Assembly (NCBI GenBank): GCA_015061525.1
Contig: SUWK01000001.1
Span: forward strand, 1 to 64,000
Source: Lentisphaerota bacterium
Lineage (GTDB): Bacteria; Verrucomicrobiota; Lentisphaeria; Victivallales; Victivallaceae
Length of the DNA: 64,000 nt
Reading direction: 5' to 3'
Under the pieces are notes generated by a model. It was not told where the DNA came from, did no database searches, and saw nothing but the letters and a program-made list of their open reading frames with translations. The position numbers and the translations under genes were made by a program. This document shows, piece by piece, positions 27,798-37,413 of this stretch; within the stretch, counting starts at the first letter, position 1; the number at the start of each line of letters is the position of its first letter.

Positions 27798-28706
27798 TTA
27801 TTTGCTTTCACGCTTGAAACCTTCAACGATTTTGTCGGCGATTTTATTCAAGTTTTCCACCAGATCACCAGCAAGCGGATCAAGAGGTGCAACAACTCCG
27901 TTTATTTGCTTTGCCAGTGACTCTGCACTGCGCGGATTGAATTGTTCCTGAACGAATATTGTGGAAGCTCCGGCGCGTTTTGCTTCTCTGATAATTTGAG
28001 CCAGCTGCGGACCGGTTGCTTCTCTGCCGTTGAGTTCGATCGCCCGCTGATGGAGCTTGTAAGCCGAAGCAAAATATCCGAATGCCGGGTGGTAAACGAA
28101 GAATGTTTTACCGGTACATGGAGCAAGCTTCTCGGAAATTTTTTTATCAAGCTGCTGCAGACGTTCTTTCAGAAGATCAAAGTTTTTCTGATAGTAATCC
28201 TTGCCTTCCGGATCAATTCGGGTAAGATCTGCCAGTATGTTCTCTGCAATGATGATGGCATTTTGCGGTGAAAGCCAGACATGGGGGTCGTGATCATCAT
28301 GACTGCAGCCATCATGGTGTTGATGATCGTGATCTCCGCCATCATGGAATGCGATACGTTTTATCCCGCGTGAAACATCGCTGACTGTGCTGCGATTCTG
28401 CATGAATGCTGCAATTTTGTTTTCAAACGGCATTCCGGTTGTAAAAAAAAGTTTCGCAGACGACGTTTGCCTGATAGTTTCAGTTCGCGGTGTAAAATCA
28501 TGCGGAGTGCGCCCCGGAGGCAGAACTGATATTATCTCCACCCGGTCACCGCCGATGATTTTTGCTAAACCGGCAACCGGCGGCAGGCCGGCTGCTGCTT
28601 TTAATTTGCTGTCAGCAGGGGATTTTGAACAACCGCAAAACATTACAAAAATCAGCAGTTGAAGCAAAATTGCTGCAAAAAAGCGTACTGAATTTTTCAA
28701 GAGCAA
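27798..28706 (-). CDS. znuA: Zinc ABC transporter substrate-binding lipoprotein
   Basis: FVMFCGCSKS lipobox; His-rich loop HDGGDHDHQHHDGCSHDDHDPHVWLSPQNA. Confidence 0.93.
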   Translation of the reverse strand: MLLKNSVRFFAAILLQLLIFVMFCGCSKSPADSKLKAAAGLPPVAGLAKIIGGDRVEIISVLPPGRTPHDFTPRTETIRQTSSAKLFFTTGMPFENKIAAFMQNRSTVSDVSRGIKRIAFHDGGDHDHQHHDGCSHDDHDPHVWLSPQNAIIIAENILADLTRIDPEGKDYYQKNFDLLKERLQQLDKKISEKLAPCTGKTFFVYHPAFGYFASAYKLHQRAIELNGREATGPQLAQIIREAKRAGASTIFVQEQFNPRSAESLAKQINGVVAPLDPLAGDLVENLNKIADKIVEGFKRESK

Positions 28707-28751
28707 AACTCCAATATCAAATAGTTAATCACAAAAAAACAATAATCTCAT

Positions 28752-28789
28752 ATCATATTAAATATAACACCTTTTTCTGCTGAAGTCAA
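28752..28789 (-). promoter_or_regulatory. Promoter TTGACT-N17-TATATT with overlapping imperfect dyad (candidate Zur site)
   Basis: Minus-strand gttatatt-t-aatatgat overlaps the -10 element upstream of znuA. Confidence 0.45.
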
Positions 28790-28867
28790 GTTTTTTTTTG
28801 CAGTTGGTCAATAATCCGCGAAAGATGGATTTTTCGTTAAAAAAAAAGAGCTTTGACCGCCGTTGAC

Positions 28868-28896
28868 TTGAAAAAAAGCAAAAACGGGTGTATAGT
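28868..28896 (+). promoter_or_regulatory. Promoter TTGAAA-N17-TATAGT
   Basis: Upstream of the SDR gene. Confidence 0.5.
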
Positions 28897-29011
28897 TAGC
28901 AAGTTGCACTTATTGCACGGCAGGCTCCGGATCATTTTTTTCAGTATTGCGGCAGTTGACCGGTCCGGAAAGTTTTTTGTTTGTATTGCCGCAACTAACA
29001 TGGGTATTTTC

Positions 29012-30178
29012 ATGATGAATAAGATTTTGGTTACCGGAGTCACCGGTCTGGTCGGAAGTGCTTTCGTAGTGGCTTTGCTGCGTGAACGTCAGGATTATGA
29101 TATTGTTTGTCTGGTTCGCAGCGGCGGCGGAAAGAGTGCTGCTGAACGGGTCGATTCTATTATCCGGGACGAGTGTGCATTTGACGGGTGTCCGGACGCG
29201 GCTGATGCGATCCTGAAGAAAATTCAGGTGGTTGAGGGGGACGTAGTAGGCATCAATCCGCAGGAGTTGGCGAAGAATCCCGCGATCGCCGGAGCAAATA
29301 TCATTTTCCATTGCGCGGCTGATGTCAATCTCGGCAAAGACCCTACCGGAAAAGTATTCAAAATCAATTACGGCGGCACTCAGAATATGGTCGAGCTTGC
29401 CAAGCTGTTGAATGTTAAAGAATTTCACTATGTCGGTACTTGTTACATCGCCGGTAAGCTCTGTGGTACAGCCTATGAGGACAATCCGGTTGACAACGGA
29501 TTCAACAATCCTTATGAAGAGAGCAAGTTCAAGGCTGAACAGCTTGTGCGTCAGAGCGGGATCCCATTCTCTGTTTACCGTCCGGCAATCATTACCGGAC
29601 GCCGTTCAGACGGACGTATCCGCAAGCCGCTTGCGTTCTACCGGATTTTGGAATTTTTGGGCAAGGTGAAAAGTCATCGCTGCTCCAAACTCGGTATTTC
29701 TCCTGAAAACTGGGTAAACATGGAAATCAACTTTGCTACCAATCCTTCTGAACATGTTTATTTCGTTCCCATCGACTACGTACAGGAGGCGATTACGGCA
29801 CTTTTCCAGAAACCGGTGACTAATTCTGCATACCATATTTCAGGAGACAGTCCTGTTTCGGTTAAGCAAATCGAGCATACGATTTGTAAGGTTTTGCGTC
29901 TTGATGGCACTACCGTTGGTGGCGAAAGTAAAGGCGATGGTGCAGGGGAGTCTCTGATGAGTCGTTTTGTCGGGGATCTGTTTCCGTATTTCAGCAGTGA
30001 TATCGTTTTTGATCAGAGCAATGTCCGCAAGGTTCTCGGCGATGCAGTTCTTGACTGGGAGTTCGGCGAAAAGGGTTTGGAAATAATGATCAAATCTTTC
30101 TATGAGGATTATTTCCCCAATGTTGAATGGTTGCGTAAAGTGATATCAGAAGAACCTGATCGTATGCCGATCAGGTAA
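29012..30178 (+). CDS. NAD(P)-dependent SDR / thioester-reductase-like (NAD_binding_4) protein
   Basis: MMNKILVTGVTGLVGSAFVVALLRER; FHCAADVNLGKD; YEESKFKAEQLVR. Confidence 0.85.
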   Translation: MMNKILVTGVTGLVGSAFVVALLRERQDYDIVCLVRSGGGKSAAERVDSIIRDECAFDGCPDAADAILKKIQVVEGDVVGINPQELAKNPAIAGANIIFHCAADVNLGKDPTGKVFKINYGGTQNMVELAKLLNVKEFHYVGTCYIAGKLCGTAYEDNPVDNGFNNPYEESKFKAEQLVRQSGIPFSVYRPAIITGRRSDGRIRKPLAFYRILEFLGKVKSHRCSKLGISPENWVNMEINFATNPSEHVYFVPIDYVQEAITALFQKPVTNSAYHISGDSPVSVKQIEHTICKVLRLDGTTVGGESKGDGAGESLMSRFVGDLFPYFSSDIVFDQSNVRKVLGDAVLDWEFGEKGLEIMIKSFYEDYFPNVEWLRKVISEEPDRMPIR

Positions 30179-30214
30179 TGTGATAATGTGTTTTTGAAAG
30201 GTACAAAAGAGAAA

Positions 30215-30976
30215 ATGGGTAAGCTGATTTCTGTTATGCCGTGTTTGGACATGCGTGCCGGACGCGTAGTAAAAGGAGTGCATTTCGTTGATATTGCCGA
30301 TGCGGGGGATCCGGTTGCGTGTGCCGTGGCATATTGTCAGGCCGGAGCCGATGAATTGGCATTATTGGATATTACGGCTACTGTTGAACAGCGTGATACC
30401 CTTGTTGAGGTCGTCCGGAAAGTTGCGGACGTCTGTACCGTGCCGTTTACAGTCGGTGGCGGGATCCGTGATGTGGAATCAGCCCGCAGTGTTTTGGCTG
30501 CTGGTGCCAACCGGGTTTCCACCAGCAGTGCTGCGTTCCGGCGTCCTGAATTGATTCGTGAGCTGATTGCAGAATTCGGCGTTGATGCTGTTACCGTGGC
30601 GATTGATCTTGATGTCAATCCTGCAATGCCGTCCGGTTACGAGGTGTATATTGATGGCGGCAGAACTGCAACCGGATATGATGCTGTTGATTTTGCCAAA
30701 AAAGCAGATGATTTCGGCGTAAATGTGATTTTACCGACCAGCAAGGCTGGAGATGGAGCAAAGACCGGATATGAGTTGTCGGTGATCAAGGCGATGGCGC
30801 AGAGCTGTTCTGCAAAAATCGTGGCTTCCGGCGGTGCCGGGAAAATGGAACATTTCGTTGAGGCAGCTCAGGCCGGGGCGGAAGTTCTGCTGGCAGCATC
30901 CGTTTTCCACTTCAATATGATCGGCATTCCGGAATTGAAAGCTGAACTCAAACGCAATGGTTTTTCAGTCCGGTAA
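30215..30976 (+). CDS. hisF: Imidazole glycerol phosphate synthase cyclase subunit
   Basis: VMPCLDMRAGRVVKGVHFV; VGGGIRDVESA; ASGGAGKMEHF. Confidence 0.93.
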   Translation: MGKLISVMPCLDMRAGRVVKGVHFVDIADAGDPVACAVAYCQAGADELALLDITATVEQRDTLVEVVRKVADVCTVPFTVGGGIRDVESARSVLAAGANRVSTSSAAFRRPELIRELIAEFGVDAVTVAIDLDVNPAMPSGYEVYIDGGRTATGYDAVDFAKKADDFGVNVILPTSKAGDGAKTGYELSVIKAMAQSCSAKIVASGGAGKMEHFVEAAQAGAEVLLAASVFHFNMIGIPELKAELKRNGFSVR

Positions 30977-31063
30977 GAAATGTTTGTTTGATGACAATTT
31001 TGTGACGTTTCGTTTGTAGTGCCGGGACGTCACTTTTTTATTTTCAACGGAGAAAATTTTGAA

Positions 31064-31873
31064 ATGGCAGTAAAGAAGAGTACCGCAAAGAGTCCGGAGA
31101 AAAGGGGGAGTAAAACCAAAGCTGCAGATCGTCATGATGTGCAGGGAATCTCTTCCTTTCATCGTTTTTTGCTGTTGTTTTGTCTGTTTTTCTGTGTTTT
31201 ATTGATCGGAGCTGCGGTGTTTTTTGCAAGTAGAATAAAAATGGAAAACCCGCGGTTAAAACTTTATCGTACAGAAGTTCGTTGTGCCGGTGAGTACTGG
31301 CGCAGCAGAGGTCGTGAGTTGCGTGAACGTGCCGGAGTCAGGGAAGGACAGAATATGTTCTCTGTCAATGTTGGTCGTGTCCGTGAAAAGGTGTTGGAAA
31401 TCAAAAGTATCGAAGATGCCAAAGTTCAGTTGGTGCTGCCGGATATGATTCTTTTTGAATTGAAAGAGCGTGTTCCGCGGGCGGCAATCGGAAGAGAGTT
31501 GTTTGTTGATGAGAAAGGGGTGATGTTTCCCAAGAGGGAGTCATCTGCATCAGGACAGAATTTGCCGGAAATAAGCGGTGTTTTCAGTGATCAACGCAAT
31601 TTGCTTTGTGCTTTGGATCTGATAATGACTGTTGATCGCCATTACCGAGATGTTTTTTTTATCCGGAAGGTTAATATTGTGAACCGTAATTTGTTCGAAG
31701 TGGATATTACCTATAATAATGACCGTACTTTTTTTGTGAAATTTCCCGGAGACCGTAGTTTTTCCGATCTTATCAATACTTTGAACAATGCAATAAGGGA
31801 TGCTTATCTTCACGATTCTTTCCCGCGTGGATTTGATTTGCGTAATGATGGGCTGATTCTTTTAGTGCGGTGA
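31064..31873 (+). CDS. FtsQ-like POTRA-domain protein (putative)
   Basis: Single TM near the N-terminus, then YRTEVRCAGEYWRSRGRELRERAGVREGQNMFSVNVGRVREKVLEIKSIEDAKVQLVLPDMILFELKERVPRAAI. Confidence 0.6.
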   Translation: MAVKKSTAKSPEKRGSKTKAADRHDVQGISSFHRFLLLFCLFFCVLLIGAAVFFASRIKMENPRLKLYRTEVRCAGEYWRSRGRELRERAGVREGQNMFSVNVGRVREKVLEIKSIEDAKVQLVLPDMILFELKERVPRAAIGRELFVDEKGVMFPKRESSASGQNLPEISGVFSDQRNLLCALDLIMTVDRHYRDVFFIRKVNIVNRNLFEVDITYNNDRTFFVKFPGDRSFSDLINTLNNAIRDAYLHDSFPRGFDLRNDGLILLVR

Positions 31874-31919
31874 TAGTCAGGATTTATTGAGTTTTTTTGT
31901 AATGTCGGCTGTTTTTAAT

Positions 31920-31948
31920 TTGTAAAAAGTTCGGAACGCATGTATATT
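31920..31948 (+). promoter_or_regulatory. Promoter TTGTAA-N17-TATATT
   Basis: Upstream of the marR-RND operon. Confidence 0.55.
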
Positions 31949-32009
31949 AAGGTTGGTTATAATTAGAGTGCCTTTGGGTTATTGTGTTTTGAAAGGCGGT
32001 ACAACAGTG

Positions 32010-32492
32010 ATGGAAAACAGCAACAACGGCATGGAGATATGCAGCCGGATATGTGATTTGACCGACGAGTTGCGTGATTGGTGGCTGCAATGCCAATCAC
32101 GCAGTCAAATAAAGGAGTTGATGACACTTACGCTCAGTCAAAGCAGATTATTGCGTGCCGTGTGGCGATTGACAAGAAATTCCCGGCAGGGAATCATGCT
32201 TCGTGATTTAGCGCAGCAGCTCGGCTTGTCCAGCAGTGCCGTTTCGGTAATGGTTGAGAATTTGGTACAGCGTGGATATCTTGACCGGGAAAATGCCAGT
32301 GATGATCGCCGCAAGGTTTGGATAAGGATTTCCCGAAAAGGTCAGGATTACCAGAAAGCGACAGCGGAGTTTTTCAGGTTGAAACTTGAGAAATTTTTTC
32401 AGGAGTGCGAACCGGAAAAATTAGATTGTTTTGAAGAGATTCTAAATAAATTCAACTTATATTTAATAAATGCAAAAGGAAGTGAAGAATGA
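32010..32492 (+). CDS. MarR-family transcriptional regulator
   Basis: LRDLAQQLGLSSSAVSVMVENLVQRGYLDRENASDDRRKVWIRIS. Confidence 0.9.
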   Translation: MENSNNGMEICSRICDLTDELRDWWLQCQSRSQIKELMTLTLSQSRLLRAVWRLTRNSRQGIMLRDLAQQLGLSSSAVSVMVENLVQRGYLDRENASDDRRKVWIRISRKGQDYQKATAEFFRLKLEKFFQECEPEKLDCFEEILNKFNLYLINAKGSEE

Positions 32493-33598
32493 ACAAAACG
32501 TGGAAAAAATTATTATTCTGTTGTCTGGCTGTTGCCGGGATCACTGTTCTCGGTGATGAGAAAAAGACGGCAAAGATGGAACGTCCGCCGGAATTTGTCA
32601 AGGTTGGCAAAGTCAAGGCGATTCCTGTTGCCCAAAACAGACGTTACATCGGAAAAATTTCTGCGGTTGATGACGTTTCTCTGATTGCCCGTGTTAATGG
32701 TATAATCCAGAAACAGAATTTCAGTAGTGGTGCATTCGTTAAAAAAGGTGACCTGCTGTTCGTTTTGGAAGATACAACTTATGTTGCCGCAGTCAAAGCA
32801 GCTGAAGCAAAATTGATGCAGAGCAAGGCCGAATTTAATTTTGCTCAGAAAAATCTCAATCGTCAGAGTTCTTTGTGGAAACAGAAAGCGGTTTCTGAAA
32901 GTTCATATGATGAGGCAGTCCGGCAGGAAGCAACTTGCAGAGCAGCTGTGCTGGCGGCGGAAGCTGCGTTGCTGGATGCAAAAAACAATCTCAGTTACAC
33001 AAAAATTTACGCGCCGATCAATGGTAAAGCCGGTATCGCTGCTGTGGCGGAATTCAACTATGTAACTCCGTCAACCGGAACTTTGGTATATATTGCCAAT
33101 ATGGACAGCATGCATGTCAACTTCTGGATCACGATGCGCGATTATGTTTCCATTTTCGGCGGTTCATTTGAACGGTTGCAGAAAGAGGCTGTCGTTCAGA
33201 TCATACTGGCGGATGGAAGTGAGTTTAATGGAGATAAGGAAATCGTCTTTGTCGACAATAAAGTTGACAAAGATACTGATTCTATCCGGGTTCGTGTCAG
33301 AGTGAAAAATGATGGAATGCAGTTGTTGCCGGATGCGTTGGTGTCAGTGCGTATTGCCAAAAAAGATGGTAAAAAAACTGGTGTGCCGGTTTCTGCAATC
33401 ATGAACAATGGAAATACCAGCTATGTTTATGTGCTGAATGCAGAAAATATTCCGACGGTGCGTCCGGTCAAGCTCGGTGATACGGTTGGCGGTGAGCAGA
33501 TCATTCTTGATGGTTTGAAAGTGGGAGAGACTGTTGTGATCGATGGTACGCATAAAGTGTTCCCGGGCAAAGCAGTAGTTCCGGTCGGGAGTAAGTGA
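32489..33598 (+). CDS. RND efflux periplasmic adaptor subunit
   Basis: ARVNGIIQKQNFSSGAFVKKGDLLFVLED; LSYTKIYAPINGKAGIAAV. Confidence 0.93.
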   Translation: MNKTWKKLLFCCLAVAGITVLGDEKKTAKMERPPEFVKVGKVKAIPVAQNRRYIGKISAVDDVSLIARVNGIIQKQNFSSGAFVKKGDLLFVLEDTTYVAAVKAAEAKLMQSKAEFNFAQKNLNRQSSLWKQKAVSESSYDEAVRQEATCRAAVLAAEAALLDAKNNLSYTKIYAPINGKAGIAAVAEFNYVTPSTGTLVYIANMDSMHVNFWITMRDYVSIFGGSFERLQKEAVVQIILADGSEFNGDKEIVFVDNKVDKDTDSIRVRVRVKNDGMQLLPDALVSVRIAKKDGKKTGVPVSAIMNNGNTSYVYVLNAENIPTVRPVKLGDTVGGEQIILDGLKVGETVVIDGTHKVFPGKAVVPVGSK

Positions 33599-36500
33599 TC
33601 ATGTTTTCTCAAATATTCATTGACCGTCCGAAATTGGCAATGGTGATTTCCATTGTCACGGTGATTGCCGGTTTACTTTGTGTTTTTCAGGCTCCTGTTG
33701 CAGAATATCCGGAAATCGCTCCGCCGACCATTATGGTTATGGCAAACTATACCGGCGCGAGCAGCCAGGAAGTTTCCGATACTGTGGCAACTGTTATCGA
33801 AGAGCAGTGCAACGGTTTGGAGGGGCTGCTTTATTATAACAGTTCATGCAGCAATAACGGTATGTATTTGTTGGAGATCACCTTTGAATCCGGTTCCAAT
33901 ACAGATATCAACCTGGTGAATGTGCAGAATGCAGTCAAGCGTGCAGAACCGCTGCTGCCGGATGTTGTGAAACGCAATGGTGTGCGGCAGTTTAAGCGCA
34001 GCGGTGATATTCTGGCGTTCTACAATTTTTCGACCGATGGCAGTGTGTTGTCGCTGACGGAGTTATCCAACTTTATCCGTACTAATGTTCGTGATCCGCT
34101 TTCACGTGTTCCCGGAATCAGTGAAGTTTCGATTATGGGAGAACGTAACTACTCAATGCGTATTTGGCTGGATACGAAAAAAATGTCCGGTTTGGGGATC
34201 GCCACCTCTGATGTCAGTAAGGCGGTCAGTTCGCAAAATGTTCAGGCGGCCGCCGGTTCAATCGGAACCGAGGGCAGCAGTGATTTTATCCAGTTGAAGC
34301 TGACAACCCTTGGCCGTTTGAATAAGGTTGAAGAGTTTGAAAACATCATTGTCCGTTCAAAGGAGAACGGCGAACAGGTAAAATTGAAGGATATTGCCCG
34401 AATCGAACTTGGATCAGAAAGTTATACCAACGGAAGCCGGTTCAACAATGTTGATTCAATTGGTCTTATCATTTACCGTAACACTGATGCCAATGCTCTT
34501 GAGGTAGTGGCAAAAGCCAATGCCTTGCTTAAGGAACTCAAAGCCACCCAGTTCCCCAAAGGTGTGGATTATCAGATCGGCTATGATCCGACAGAGTACA
34601 TCCGTATAACGATGAAGGAGATTTTTGAAACTCTGATTTTGACCTTGGTTTTGGTGGTGGCAATTACCTATTTGTTCCTGCAGGATTGGCGTGCAACTCT
34701 TGTTCCGACGCTGACGATTCCGGTCAGTTTGATCGGAACGTTCATCTTCCTTATTCCACTCGGTTTTTCCATTAACCTTTTGACTATGTTCGGTTTGATC
34801 CTGGTCATCGGTTCTCTGGTGGATGATGCTATCGTGGTTACGGAAAACTGCATGAAAATTATTGAGGAAGAGGGGTTATCTCCCAAAGAAGCTGCTAAAA
34901 AAAGTATGAAGCAGATCACCGGAGCTGTTATTGCGACTACGCTTGTGATCGTGGCAATCTATGTTCCGGTAGGTTTTTACGGCGGCATGGTTGGAACTAT
35001 CTATTTGCAGTTCTCGGTGACGATGTGTATTTCGCTGTGTCTGTCTACGATAAATGCTTTGACTTTAAGTCCGGCACTTTGTGCTTTGTTGTTGAGAAAA
35101 CCCAAAGAAAACATCGTTTTTCGCGGCTTTAATAAATTTTTGAGCGGTTCGTGTAAAGGTTATATGAAAATATCGCACTTTATGGTGAGATATACTGTTA
35201 TCGCGCTGGTGATTTTTGCCGGGGTCATTTACATGAACTATTTCTACCTTAAAAATATTCCATCTTCATTTATTCCCTCCGAAGATAAAGGTGCCATTAT
35301 GGGGATGGTTGAATTGCGTCCGGGGGCAACTCTGGCGGAAACCAACCGTATCCTGATGGGTGTAGATGAACAATTGAAGAATATTCCCGGGGTAAAAGAC
35401 CGCATGAGTATTTACGGATACAGTTTCACGAGCGGTGCCGGTGAAAACGTCGGAACATTTATCATCACCCTTGATGACTGGAAAGACCGTACCACTCCGG
35501 AAACAAGTATTGATGAAATCCAGAAAAATGCTCAGAAAATTGCATTTGCGGTCCCGGAAGCGAGAATCAACTTTTTCAAACCACCGGCAATTATGGGCCT
35601 TGGTGTTACCGGTGGTGTAACATTCATGCTGCAGGCAACTGCCGGGCAGAGTCCGGCTGAATTGCAGAATGCGATGAATATGATGCTGATGAAGTTAAAT
35701 TCAATGCCGGATGTGCAGATGGCATTCGGCAGTTTTGAAACCGGTACTCCTGAGTTGTATCTGGATGTGGATTTTGAGAAAGCTGAAGCTCTCGGAGTGA
35801 CAAAGAATCAGGTGTTCAATGTACTTGCCGGCAATGTAGCATCGGAATACATCAACGATTTTAACTTGCTTGGTTACTCATTCAAGGTAAAAATGCAGGC
35901 GGAAGATAATGAGCGTGCTGATGCTAATGAACTGCTGCAGCTGCAGGTGAAGAGTAATCGCGGTGCGATGGTTGAATTAGGAGCATTTTCAACACTCCGC
36001 CGTCAGTCCGGATCCCGTTCTCTGACTCGTTTCAACCAGTTGCTTTCTGCAAAAATCACCGTGCAGGCAAAGCCGGGAGTCAGCAGTAACGTGGTGATGA
36101 AAGAGATTGAGAAACTCATGGAAACTGCTGAGTTTAAAAACGGCTATCAGATCAGTTGGACTGATATGAGTTATCAGGAGCGCGGTAACGAAGGACGCAT
36201 TGTTCAGTTGTTGATACTTGCACTGGTATTTGGTTATCTTTTCCTGGTTGGACAGTATGAAAGCTGGACGATTCCGATTTCAGTGGTGTTGAGCTTCTTC
36301 TTTGCTATGCTTGGGGGATTTATCGGCATGAAATACAGTGGTTTGGATTTCAGTATTTACGCGCAGCTCGGTATCGTTATGTTGATCGGTCTGGCATGTA
36401 AGAATGCAATTTTAATGGTGGAATTTTCCAAGCAGGAACGTGAATCCGGAAAATCCGTGGAAGAAGCTGCCCAGAATGGTTTCAGCCATCGTTATCGTGC

Positions 36501-36726
36501 TGTGTTGATGACTGCGTGGTCATTTGTTATCGGAGTATTTCCGATGGTGATAGCTACCGGTGCCGGTGCAGCCAGCCGACGTGCGATTGGAATAACGACA
36601 TTTTATGGAATGTTGCTGTCTACTATCATCGGTATCGTATTCATACCTCCGCTGTATGCGTTTTTTCAACGTTCCCGCGAGAGAGTGTATGGTTGGTTGA
36701 AACGCGGAAAGCATGATTCGGAGTAA
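33595..36726 (+). CDS. RND (HAE1-type) multidrug efflux permease
   Basis: 1043 aa; FIDRPKLAMVISIVTVIAGL; GLILVIGSLVDDAIVVTEN; GLACKNAILMVEFSKQ. Confidence 0.96.
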   Translation: MIMFSQIFIDRPKLAMVISIVTVIAGLLCVFQAPVAEYPEIAPPTIMVMANYTGASSQEVSDTVATVIEEQCNGLEGLLYYNSSCSNNGMYLLEITFESGSNTDINLVNVQNAVKRAEPLLPDVVKRNGVRQFKRSGDILAFYNFSTDGSVLSLTELSNFIRTNVRDPLSRVPGISEVSIMGERNYSMRIWLDTKKMSGLGIATSDVSKAVSSQNVQAAAGSIGTEGSSDFIQLKLTTLGRLNKVEEFENIIVRSKENGEQVKLKDIARIELGSESYTNGSRFNNVDSIGLIIYRNTDANALEVVAKANALLKELKATQFPKGVDYQIGYDPTEYIRITMKEIFETLILTLVLVVAITYLFLQDWRATLVPTLTIPVSLIGTFIFLIPLGFSINLLTMFGLILVIGSLVDDAIVVTENCMKIIEEEGLSPKEAAKKSMKQITGAVIATTLVIVAIYVPVGFYGGMVGTIYLQFSVTMCISLCLSTINALTLSPALCALLLRKPKENIVFRGFNKFLSGSCKGYMKISHFMVRYTVIALVIFAGVIYMNYFYLKNIPSSFIPSEDKGAIMGMVELRPGATLAETNRILMGVDEQLKNIPGVKDRMSIYGYSFTSGAGENVGTFIITLDDWKDRTTPETSIDEIQKNAQKIAFAVPEARINFFKPPAIMGLGVTGGVTFMLQATAGQSPAELQNAMNMMLMKLNSMPDVQMAFGSFETGTPELYLDVDFEKAEALGVTKNQVFNVLAGNVASEYINDFNLLGYSFKVKMQAEDNERADANELLQLQVKSNRGAMVELGAFSTLRRQSGSRSLTRFNQLLSAKITVQAKPGVSSNVVMKEIEKLMETAEFKNGYQISWTDMSYQERGNEGRIVQLLILALVFGYLFLVGQYESWTIPISVVLSFFFAMLGGFIGMKYSGLDFSIYAQLGIVMLIGLACKNAILMVEFSKQERESGKSVEEAAQNGFSHRYRAVLMTAWSFVIGVFPMVIATGAGAASRRAIGITTFYGMLLSTIIGIVFIPPLYAFFQRSRERVYGWLKRGKHDSE

Positions 36727-36732
36727 AATTTG

Positions 36733-37413
36733 ATGCGCAGATTTTTCCTGGCATTGATGATTTTTCTGCTGACCGGGGAGCGGTTGCCTGCTGTCTCCCC
36801 GGATTCAGAGATTATCAGGTTGGAACGGGAAAATCGTGAATTGAAAGAAAAACTGCTCCGTACAGAGCGTGAATTGGATGGATTCCGGATGTGGTTGGGC
36901 AATATTGCGTTTGACCACACCCGGATGATTGTTTCCGACCGCGAAAGACAAGTGTTGCTGGTTATGGAAGAGTTGGCGCGTCGTGGAAATGGTTTATCTA
37001 TGGCGGCGTTGGCTGTCAGTGACGAATGCCGCAAGTTGTTGAGTGAATTGCCGCTCGGTCCGGCAAGAAAAGCTCAGGTGGAATTGCGTTTGGGCGAGTT
37101 GGAAAAAGCGGCGATGAATTTTGCCGGATTGACGATTCCGGATAATTCTGATGCCGGCAGCTGCCGGGTGCTTGCCGTTAATCGTGATTTAAAAGTTGCG
37201 GTTATTTCAGCCGGTTCCAACCGCGGGGTTTTTCCCGGAATGATTTTTTCCTCGAAACAGAATCCGTCTCTGAAACTCCGGGTTATAGGGACCCGACTGG
37301 AAGGTTCTGTCGCCGAAATAATATCAGGAGAACCACATGCCTTTTCTGCCGGTATGGAAATGAGTGCATTGCAACAGCGTCCGGTGAGACGGGAACGGAT
37401 TTTTAACTTTTGA
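36733..37413 (+). CDS. Exported coiled-coil protein, unknown function
   Basis: Signal peptide; heptad-like SEIIRLERENRELKEKLLRTERELDGF; conserved-looking C-terminus VISAGSNRGVFPGMIF. Confidence 0.6.
   Translation: MRRFFLALMIFLLTGERLPAVSPDSEIIRLERENRELKEKLLRTERELDGFRMWLGNIAFDHTRMIVSDRERQVLLVMEELARRGNGLSMAALAVSDECRKLLSELPLGPARKAQVELRLGELEKAAMNFAGLTIPDNSDAGSCRVLAVNRDLKVAVISAGSNRGVFPGMIFSSKQNPSLKLRVIGTRLEGSVAEIISGEPHAFSAGMEMSALQQRPVRRERIFNF

Noticed and set aside
28853-29011. N-terminal extension of the SDR ORF
   Set aside because: Promoter-like -10 (28891-28896) lies inside it and the Rossmann GxxGxxG motif begins just after the internal ATG at 29012.
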